Position numbers and translations under genes: made by a program. A DNA stretch of 51,995 bases from an uncultured Oleiphilus sp. (GTDB lineage: Bacteria; Pseudomonadota; Gammaproteobacteria; Pseudomonadales; Oleiphilaceae): contig CAJWAD010000013.1 of the NCBI GenBank assembly GCA_913020245.1, positions 1 through 51,995 on the forward strand. The letters are read 5' to 3'. Position 1 is the first letter of the stretch, and the number at the start of each line of letters is the position of its first letter. Below, in pieces: positions 46,162 through 51,995 of this stretch. Below the pieces are notes generated by a model, which made no database searches, had not been told where the DNA came from, and saw only the letters and a list, made by a program, of their open reading frames with translations.

Positions 46162-47523
46162 TTAGAGTGAATATAATGCAAAGCTATCGGCTTTGAACGC
46201 GAACTGATAAACCAAAGTTAGCAGTAATAGGCCGAGCACAAGTCTTTTCGAATCCACATTACCGAGCATTTTCCAGTTTATAACATCGCGACGTGTGAGG
46301 CTGAAATAGATAATGCTCGCGCCTAAAGTAAATCCGCCGAGGATATCGGCAAACCAATGAACTCCAAGAGCAAGACGCGAGAATCCAACTAACACCGCAA
46401 TGGCCATGCATGCAAACCAAATCGGACGTGCAAGGCTCAAGCGTTGGTTAAAGCATAGTATAAGGCCTAGCGAAGCAAATAGTACGAGAGACCCACTAGT
46501 ATGTCCGCTTGGGAAGGCAAGGCTACTGGCGCGTCCAGCAAACCACTCTGGTCTGGCGACTGCAAAGGTTTCTTTTAATCCTAGGCTACAAAGCCAAACG
46601 AGTAGGCCATTGCACGCGAGAAACATGGCCTGCGGCTTATAGTTTAAAACAAGTAGATAAACCGTAGCACAACTAAACATCACGATTAAGTAGGTTTGAT
46701 CGCCTAGCATAGTGATTTGGTTGAGTATGTGTGAATACAATGTTGGTAGTTCCTCTCGTAGAGTCAAAATCGAAAACAGTAAATTTTCATTGAACCAGCG
46801 GACTACGTCTGTGTATTGAATTAATGTAATGAAGAAAAAACCCGCCAAGCTCAGTACAAAAAATGCCTTCGTCCGCAAGTATTGAACGGTAATTAAGTTA
46901 TCTTGATGGCCTGACTGATAAAACTTTTTAAGCGTGAAGTGTGTGACGAGAATTACGAGCGTTAGGGTGATGCTCAGGGCAGAAAATATCATCAGACTGT
47001 TTTTTGGCCATAGGATGTGTCGGGCGGCACCGCTCAAATATCCAGGTAAAATATAAACAGGGGCCCAAATCAGACTCGAGAGTACATTAAAGGAAATAAA
47101 CCGCGGAGCGGGCATTTTTAGCATGCCGGCAATCATCGGTAAAACTGGACGCAGTGGTCCAATAAATCGGCCGATCATTATACTGATTGAACCGTATTTA
47201 TTGAAATAGATTTCACCATTTTGAATCGCTTTCGGATAGTGAGAAATGGGCCAGCGTTGTTTTAGATGGGGACCTAAATGATGCCCTAAATAGTAACTAA
47301 GAACATCGCCTGAAATGGCACCGAGGCAGGCAGCCAGTAAACAGAATTCAATGGCTAGACCTATGCCGCCGGCCACTGCTGCCACCGCAAAAAGAATGGC
47401 AACGCCAGGAATTACGATGCCGATAATCGCCAAAGATTCGATAAAAGCACTTAGCCCTATTGCAATAAAAACCCATGTTGGGTGTGCAATTAGCCATTGC
47501 TCAACTGCGTTGAAATAATCCAT
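46162..47523 (-). CDS. DedA-PAP2 fusion: membrane DedA domain plus lipid phosphatase
   Basis: Two membrane domains are joined in 453 residues. Residues about 15-200 are a DedA/SNARE-associated domain with the family segment GRFIGPLRPVLPMIAGML at about 118-135. DedA proteins help recycle undecaprenyl phosphate or scramble lipids. Residues about 240-430 are a PAP2 phosphatase with all three catalytic motifs: K317-x6-R324-P325, P338-S-G-H341, and S382-R383-x5-H389-x3-D393. An undecaprenyl-pyrophosphate or phospholipid phosphatase role is plausible but not shown. It follows the GGDEF gene by 11 nt and is probably in the same transcript. Confidence 0.88.
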   Translation of the reverse strand: MDYFNAVEQWLIAHPTWVFIAIGLSAFIESLAIIGIVIPGVAILFAVAAVAGGIGLAIEFCLLAACLGAISGDVLSYYLGHHLGPHLKQRWPISHYPKAIQNGEIYFNKYGSISIMIGRFIGPLRPVLPMIAGMLKMPAPRFISFNVLSSLIWAPVYILPGYLSGAARHILWPKNSLMIFSALSITLTLVILVTHFTLKKFYQSGHQDNLITVQYLRTKAFFVLSLAGFFFITLIQYTDVVRWFNENLLFSILTLREELPTLYSHILNQITMLGDQTYLIVMFSCATVYLLVLNYKPQAMFLACNGLLVWLCSLGLKETFAVARPEWFAGRASSLAFPSGHTSGSLVLFASLGLILCFNQRLSLARPIWFACMAIAVLVGFSRLALGVHWFADILGGFTLGASIIYFSLTRRDVINWKMLGNVDSKRLVLGLLLLTLVYQFAFKADSFALYSL

Positions 47524-47534
47524 GGGCTGTTTAA

Positions 47535-48521
47535 TTAGTTGCTTTGCGAAACTCTATTGTGGCCAAGGCGTTGTGCTTCGTTCAACGCCGATTTTGTATT
47601 TCTAAGTAATTGGCCGGAAGAGATTGATTGATCGCCTTTGTTGTAAGCGCTGCAGCCAAGGCTTGCAGTAATACTGTCTACCTCCGGCCAGGTATTTTCT
47701 TCAATACGTCGACGTATGCGCTCTGAGATAACAAGCACCCCCTCAGCAGAGGTGCATGGCAACATGAGGAAAAAGTTCTTTTCTCCATCAAAATAGTGAC
47801 TATCACCAGCCCGAATTGTATTTTTCAATAGTTCTGACACGTCTTTAAATAAACGGTCTATTTCAGGTTTGCTGTGCGTTTCCGTTAACTCTGAAAAGTA
47901 ATCAATTTCGATCGCGACGATAGACACTGGACGACCTGTTTGATCGGAGCGGCATTGCTCTTTTTTAATAGTGTCCTCAAGGTGACGGACGTTATAGGCA
48001 TCAGTCACTGAATCTCGAATGGCCAGCTCAACTAAGCTTCTGCTCCGTTGTTTATGCAGTTGCGCAAAGGTGCTAGCTAGTGCTATCAATAGAGCAAAGC
48101 TTGAAGCAAAGGCTAGCGCTGCGTAGAGGTCTTGTTTTAACAATAAACAGGCACTGACGCCAACAATAATCATGCCATTCAGTAGGCTCGATTGCTTGTA
48201 TGGCAGTGCAATATAGCCGAATAAACCCAGCGGATAGGCCCAGTACTTTATGATTTCAGCATGGTCTGGGCTTTCTTTTAATAGCAAGAAAGTAGCGATA
48301 CCCAAACTTATTAAGCTGGCGCGTTCTAGGTTGCTCACTTTGTAAGCAAATCGGGCATAAATAGCGGTAACTAAGAAGGTCAGCATGAGCAAGCTTGCCG
48401 TATAGGTTAGTGGATAATAGCCATAGCGATAGGTTTGAATGCTCAGTATTAACATCACAAAAGCAGCTAGAACATAGAGTGTGCCGACTACTTGGGTTTG
48501 TAATTGAATTTCAGTTTTCAT
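47535..48521 (-). CDS. membrane protein with degenerate GGDEF domain, RxxD I-site kept (copy A)
   Basis: The 328-residue protein has about six membrane helices in residues 10-155 and a GGDEF domain from about 165 (RDSVTDAYNVRHLED is the usual domain entry). The catalytic motif is lost: GGDEF is replaced by GEKNF at 246-250, in register before FLMLP. The inhibitory-site motif RxxD is intact as R237-A-G-D240 with the normal five-residue spacing. The domain should not make c-di-GMP but could bind it, so I infer a receptor role. It overlaps its paralogue-like upstream neighbour by 11 nt, implying translational coupling. No other output domain is visible. Confidence 0.85.
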   Translation of the reverse strand: MKTEIQLQTQVVGTLYVLAAFVMLILSIQTYRYGYYPLTYTASLLMLTFLVTAIYARFAYKVSNLERASLISLGIATFLLLKESPDHAEIIKYWAYPLGLFGYIALPYKQSSLLNGMIIVGVSACLLLKQDLYAALAFASSFALLIALASTFAQLHKQRSRSLVELAIRDSVTDAYNVRHLEDTIKKEQCRSDQTGRPVSIVAIEIDYFSELTETHSKPEIDRLFKDVSELLKNTIRAGDSHYFDGEKNFFLMLPCTSAEGVLVISERIRRRIEENTWPEVDSITASLGCSAYNKGDQSISSGQLLRNTKSALNEAQRLGHNRVSQSN

Positions 48522-49596
48522 GATCTTTACCCCGGAGGAGTAAATCTCCTATATTTTTAGTAGCGGCGCTAGAGGCAGTGTTTTTTTCCGATTGCGGCGC
48601 CTCTTTATAAAGTTGCGAGCGGTTGCTTCCCGCTTGGTTTGCCTGACGTAATGCCTCTTGTGCGCGTCGCGTTAGTGAGTCACCGTCATCGCCCACATTC
48701 AAACTCGCAACGCCCTGGCTCGTAGAAATTGTTTCGTTATTAACTACGATTGATTTGCGCGCACTATGCCGCAAATTATTAGCGATTTTGAGGGCTTGGG
48801 TAGAGTTTGTATGGGGTAAAATGATTAAGAAGCTATCTTGCTCCCAAGCATAGTAGCTATCAAATAAACGCAAGTGGTTATGCAGTAGTTTACCTACATC
48901 TATTTTGACCGCAGAAAGGTCTTTGGGGCTAAGTTTACGGCAAGTCGTTTCATCAATAGCGAACGTAATAACACTTAGCTCACTGCCCTCTCGTTCGCTT
49001 CGTTGAATCTCTTTGATTAAGTCATCTTCTAAATGCTCTCTTGCCGATGCGAGCGTTAGATTATCTGTTTGGCGCAACGGCTTTAGTTGCCGATGACGCA
49101 GTTCGCGTAAATAAACAAGCGCATAGCCAATACCGATAAATAGAATAAAGCTCGGTGCGAACGCCATGGCCTCTAGCGGTGCTTGAGTAGCGCGATTAAC
49201 CGCGACAGATACAACTGCATAAACCGCTGCAATACAAATAGCAGCCTTAAATTCGAAGAAGAAAAAAATTAACAACGGAGCAGTGAATAGCCAAACGTTC
49301 ATTGCGGCCGTTTCTACGTAAGTCCCAAATAAAGTGAGTACGGCAAAGGCGAGTATCAAGAATCTTAAAATCGGGCTAGGTTGTGCATTATCGTCGGGCG
49401 ACTTTAGTTGGATTAGTCGATTTAGAATTGGCACATTAAAGCTTGCAGCAACAAGTGCTATAAAACTCAATGTGCAGCAAACAGCGAGGGCTAGCTTTGT
49501 TTGAAAAAATGCGGCGGCCGCCGATAAAAACATAAATAGGCAGGCAACTATGTAAATCTTTGAGTTGATTAATAGGCGATATTCGGATTTGGGCAT
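48511..49596 (-). CDS. membrane protein with degenerate GGDEF domain, RxxD I-site kept (copy B)
   Basis: The 361-residue protein has about six or seven membrane helices up to residue 163 and a diverged GGDEF domain from about 175. The active-site motif reads EQDSF at 252-256 instead of GGDEF. An RxxD motif (R243-L-F-D246) lies exactly five residues before it. Compared with copy A the domain-entry motif is also eroded (TDNLTLASAREHLED). It is likely a non-catalytic c-di-GMP-binding or heterodimer partner of copy A. It overlaps copy A and starts 96 nt downstream of the flhB-like gene. Confidence 0.82.
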   Translation of the reverse strand: MPKSEYRLLINSKIYIVACLFMFLSAAAAFFQTKLALAVCCTLSFIALVAASFNVPILNRLIQLKSPDDNAQPSPILRFLILAFAVLTLFGTYVETAAMNVWLFTAPLLIFFFFEFKAAICIAAVYAVVSVAVNRATQAPLEAMAFAPSFILFIGIGYALVYLRELRHRQLKPLRQTDNLTLASAREHLEDDLIKEIQRSEREGSELSVITFAIDETTCRKLSPKDLSAVKIDVGKLLHNHLRLFDSYYAWEQDSFLIILPHTNSTQALKIANNLRHSARKSIVVNNETISTSQGVASLNVGDDGDSLTRRAQEALRQANQAGSNRSQLYKEAPQSEKNTASSAATKNIGDLLLRGKDHEN

Positions 49597-49669
49597 AGTG
49601 TTAGCTTATGAAAAATGTAGGGCTACCGCATCGTTTTACGGCTTTTTATGAGTGTTGTATTAGCATAGC

Positions 49670-49688
49670 TGAATCTGCCTCGGATTCA
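49670..49688 (-). other. small hairpin after the flhB-like gene
   Basis: TGAATC (49670-49675) and GATTCA (49683-49688) can form a 6-bp stem with a 7-nt loop just past the stop codon. No U run follows in the direction of transcription, so it is at most a weak terminator or processing signal between the flagellar genes and the GGDEF pair. Confidence 0.3.
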
Positions 49689-49692
49689 TGTA

Positions 49693-49974
49693 TCACAGCG
49701 TGTCGTCTTGGTAATCTTTTGGCATTTTCCCCTGCAAATGAAAGGCGAAAGCAATAATTTCGGCGATAACCAGATAGAGTGTTTCTGGTATTTCTTCGCC
49801 TAATTCTAGTGTCGAGAGTAGCTCAACTAGATCACTATTTTTATATAACGGAACGCCATGTGCTTCGGCAATATCGATAATTGCATTCGCAATGTCATCC
49901 TCACCTTTGGCGGTCACCTTCGGTGCGTTGACCTCATCATATTTGAGTGCCACTGCAATAGGATGCTTATTCAT
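49693..49974 (-). CDS. FlhB C-terminal domain homologue (FlhX/EscU-type export switch fragment)
   Basis: This 93-codon gene encodes only the part of the flagellar export protein FlhB that follows its autocleavage site: HPIAVALKYDEVNAPKVTAKG, then IAEAHGVPLYKNSDLVELLSTLELGEEIPETLY and an ending like FlhB. The membrane domain and the NPTH cleavage motif are absent; the N-terminus MNKHP begins where NPTH would end. The ATG at 49974 overlaps the fliK stop (ATGA), so a longer frame opening at 50040 is unlikely. Such stand-alone fragments are known beside fliK and can partly substitute for FlhB's cytoplasmic part. Its specific role here is inferred. Confidence 0.88.
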   Translation of the reverse strand: MNKHPIAVALKYDEVNAPKVTAKGEDDIANAIIDIAEAHGVPLYKNSDLVELLSTLELGEEIPETLYLVIAEIIAFAFHLQGKMPKDYQDDTL

Positions 49975-51995
49975 GCGCGTGTATCCACTAAATTGCGTGC
50001 AATTTTCGCTCGGTTCATTTTTGGTTGGCCGAGCATACAATCTATGTCTCCGATATCTAAGTTAAGTTTGTCCAACTGTTGACGAAGATGCCGGGTTTCT
50101 CTCTCTATTAGTTTTAATGCATGGTTTTGAGTTGCCCAGATTTTGGTGGTTAGAGCCGGTGGTTTGAGATTTGCTTGAATGTAAATACTGCCAAGTTTTG
50201 GGAAATCGAAGGCGAGTGCGATTTGCCACTCATTTTCGAGCTGGGCTTGCGCAGATTTGGTTTTATTCTGATTTTGCTTCTGATCAATGCGCAGGTTGAA
50301 TACCTGTGCTTGGTGATTGTCGAGTAAAATAGGAAGTTCAAAAAACCAGCTTTGCTGGATGCCAGGTTCAGCGGCACCTGTCTGGCTTTGGTAAAGACTA
50401 TTTAATTGATTAAATTGAATACGATTTAGCATCGCAGCTAAAAGCTTTAACACCTGCCCCGTACTTAACTCAACATCAGCAAGCTGCGCACTGGCCTTCG
50501 TAATGGCTTCATTCTGTAAATGCGGGAACGCAAAGGGCTCTTGCAGTAATTTGGTTTCACTTAAGGCATTAGTCGTTGGATTCGGTTGAGTTGCAGCAGC
50601 TGGTGTTGAACTGGATCCGCCGTGTCGAGCTAAATGGCTTTTATTGTCTAGCGCTTGAAGACTATGGATAAGCGTCAGTAAGCGTTGTTTAAGGTCGACG
50701 GTGTTTAGCGAGGCATCATGCGCGTTGCTCTGGATGCTGTATAGCTGGAATTGGTTCAATAAATTATCCAGATAAACAGGTTTTGTGTTGCGCGGAGCGT
50801 TTTTAAGTAAGGTTTCATTGAGCGTTTGCATGAGATCTTGAACTATTTTTTGCGTTTCAGTTGCTGATGAACCTTTATTTAACAATGTCGAGCGAGTGTC
50901 TGACCCTGAATTATTTTGGTTTTGTTGATTTAGCGATGCTATTTGCTCACCGATAGCTTGAATGATTTTCTGACTTTGATTTGTATTTGTGGTTTTGAAA
51001 TAACGGCTAAGAAGTTGTTGTAGTAAGTCATTCTGCTGAAGCAATATTTGTTGATCACCCTTAATCGATGCGCCTGTATGATCTGTCGAAGCAGTGTTTG
51101 GCGGCACACTGTTGGAATTATTTTTGTTGACGTAGGCTAATGTTTGTATGGCTTGTCTCAGTATTTCCGTCGTAGCGTTCTTTGCCTGTTGGTTTTCAGT
51201 GGACGCCTGGTTCGGCATTAAATTGGATGTCTGATTGGTTGGTTGGTTTAACGTCGGGCTTGAAATGGTAAAAGATTTATTTAGTGTTGCATCCGTTGTT
51301 AGCGGGGTTATTTGACCCAAGGCTAACGCTAACTGAAGCTGTTGGACGTTTGCCGTTAACTGCTCACGTAAAGCATTATTGAATTGTGGTCTTGCTATTT
51401 GTGGTTCGTTTTTATTTGCGCTTTTCACTAACGCCTCGGTATTAGAACGAGAGGCATTATTCGTTTGGTTTATAGTTTGTAATCGTTGCGTCAATAAGGC
51501 TTCGTAAGTTAGACCGCTTTGATTTAACCAGTTTTTTATAAACGTGCTAGGCGTCAAGGCGTCATTACGACTCATGGGCGCGCCCACCGTTAATAAAGGT
51601 TCAGTTTGCGAGTTGATCGGTGGCGCTTTGGGCGAGATCTCGTTGCTGTTTTTCAGTGCTGCCAACAGATCACGCTGTTTGGGTAAGCTGTCGAGCAATG
51701 TTTGCCAAGCGTTTTGTGCAATGCCGATTTCTGAGGTGTTTAATTTACTAAGTGGCGTGTCGAGCCGCTGCGTTAATTGTTTCAAGCCAGTAGATAGCGA
51801 AACCTGTCTAGCAATGAGCTGATTGATTGACTCAAGTAGGCGAGTACTTACTAATTGGGTATTTCCGGGTTTGTCGACCAATATTAGCTCACCGTTGGTA
51901 GTGAGTTTTACATTGACGATTTGACCGGCCTTGAGCGGAATATTTGTCTCTAAAAGAATTAGTTTTGACTGAATCTCGAGAAGCCAATTATTGCT
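49971..51995 (-). CDS. fliK: flagellar hook-length control protein FliK, N-terminus beyond the window
   Basis: FliK measures hook length and, with FlhB, switches export from hook to filament proteins. The C-terminal domain at the low-coordinate end has the Flg_hook pattern (WQIALAFDFPKLGSIYIQANL, then ATQNHALKLIERETRHLRQQLDKLNLDIGD in pieces). The long middle is Gln/Asn/Thr/Ser-rich and low in complexity, as expected of the ruler part. The frame stays open from 51881 to the right edge and reads protein-like sequence (KAGQIVNVKLTTNGELILVD), so the true start lies outside. It overlaps the flhB-like gene by 4 nt. Confidence 0.88.
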   Translation of the reverse strand, partial: SNNWLLEIQSKLILLETNIPLKAGQIVNVKLTTNGELILVDKPGNTQLVSTRLLESINQLIARQVSLSTGLKQLTQRLDTPLSKLNTSEIGIAQNAWQTLLDSLPKQRDLLAALKNSNEISPKAPPINSQTEPLLTVGAPMSRNDALTPSTFIKNWLNQSGLTYEALLTQRLQTINQTNNASRSNTEALVKSANKNEPQIARPQFNNALREQLTANVQQLQLALALGQITPLTTDATLNKSFTISSPTLNQPTNQTSNLMPNQASTENQQAKNATTEILRQAIQTLAYVNKNNSNSVPPNTASTDHTGASIKGDQQILLQQNDLLQQLLSRYFKTTNTNQSQKIIQAIGEQIASLNQQNQNNSGSDTRSTLLNKGSSATETQKIVQDLMQTLNETLLKNAPRNTKPVYLDNLLNQFQLYSIQSNAHDASLNTVDLKQRLLTLIHSLQALDNKSHLARHGGSSSTPAAATQPNPTTNALSETKLLQEPFAFPHLQNEAITKASAQLADVELSTGQVLKLLAAMLNRIQFNQLNSLYQSQTGAAEPGIQQSWFFELPILLDNHQAQVFNLRIDQKQNQNKTKSAQAQLENEWQIALAFDFPKLGSIYIQANLKPPALTTKIWATQNHALKLIERETRHLRQQLDKLNLDIGDIDCMLGQPKMNRAKIARNLVDTRA

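Noticed and set aside
1-51995. tRNA genes, insertion sequences, prophage, CRISPR arrays, toxin-antitoxin pairs or defence systems
   Set aside because: No cloverleaf-type sequence, transposase, terminal inverted repeats, spaced repeats or defence-type domains were seen anywhere in the window.

Overview
This window is chromosomal backbone from a gammaproteobacterium, most likely a marine Pseudomonadales/Cellvibrionales-type organism. The gene order sspA-sspB / diaA-yraN-lpoA / rsmI / rnpB / mraZ-dcw cluster-lpxC / dciA / M23 peptidase / secA / argJ / mutT-thiE is, as I recall it, the Pseudomonas arrangement. The presence of LpoA, DiaA, SspA/SspB, a DciA-type helicase loader and a sodium-type PomAB stator fits the same group. 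Base composition looks even and moderate. I see no tRNA, insertion sequence, phage gene, CRISPR array or other sign of recent transfer.

Layout. (1) 1-4.0 kb: sspA-sspB point right and meet the leftward lpoA-yraN-diaA operon. (2) 4.05-6.1 kb: rsmI, an unrecognised highly acidic exported protein, and the RNase P RNA with a promoter whose predicted start falls on the first base of helix P1. (3) 6.25-24.4 kb: one long co-oriented division and cell-wall (dcw) cluster, mraZ-rsmH-ftsL-ftsI-murE-murF-mraY-murD-ftsW-murG-murC-ddl-ftsQ-ftsA-ftsZ-lpxC, mostly with overlapping or touching genes. It is preceded by a promoter carrying four 10-bp-spaced MraZ-box-like repeats. (4) 24.4-33.5 kb: dciA (leftward), an M23 peptidase, secA, argJ, a Nudix-ThiE fusion, moaC, moaA and ribA. 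(5) 33.6-36.8 kb: the leftward isoprenoid operon xseB-ispA-dxs. (6) 37.0-39.4 kb: pomA-pomB followed by a PilZ protein with a helical insertion. (7) 39.4-45.3 kb: an NRDE/TANGO2 protein, a TauE/SafE permease, lgt-thyA-folA, a bidirectional terminator and ilvD. (8) 45.5-52 kb: a Lon-N-domain protein, then a leftward block running fliK (continuing past the window edge) - flhB-C-terminal homologue - two membrane proteins with degenerate GGDEF domains - a DedA/PAP2 fusion.

Most of the window is housekeeping: murein precursor synthesis, septation, lipid A commitment, protein export, arginine, molybdopterin, flavin, isoprenoid, folate/thymidylate and branched-chain amino acid synthesis. The parts most worth following up concern motility signalling. 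The two tandem GGDEF proteins have both lost the catalytic GGDEF motif (GEKNF and EQDSF) yet kept an RxxD inhibitory-site motif at the expected spacing, which suggests c-di-GMP receptors next to flagellar genes. A PilZ protein with both c-di-GMP motifs sits 38 nt behind the stator genes. The acidic, lysine-free exported protein between rsmI and rnpB is the one gene I could not place in a family.

Several start sites were chosen by ribosome-binding site or family N-terminus rather than by the longest frame. The fliK frame is open to the right-hand edge of the window.
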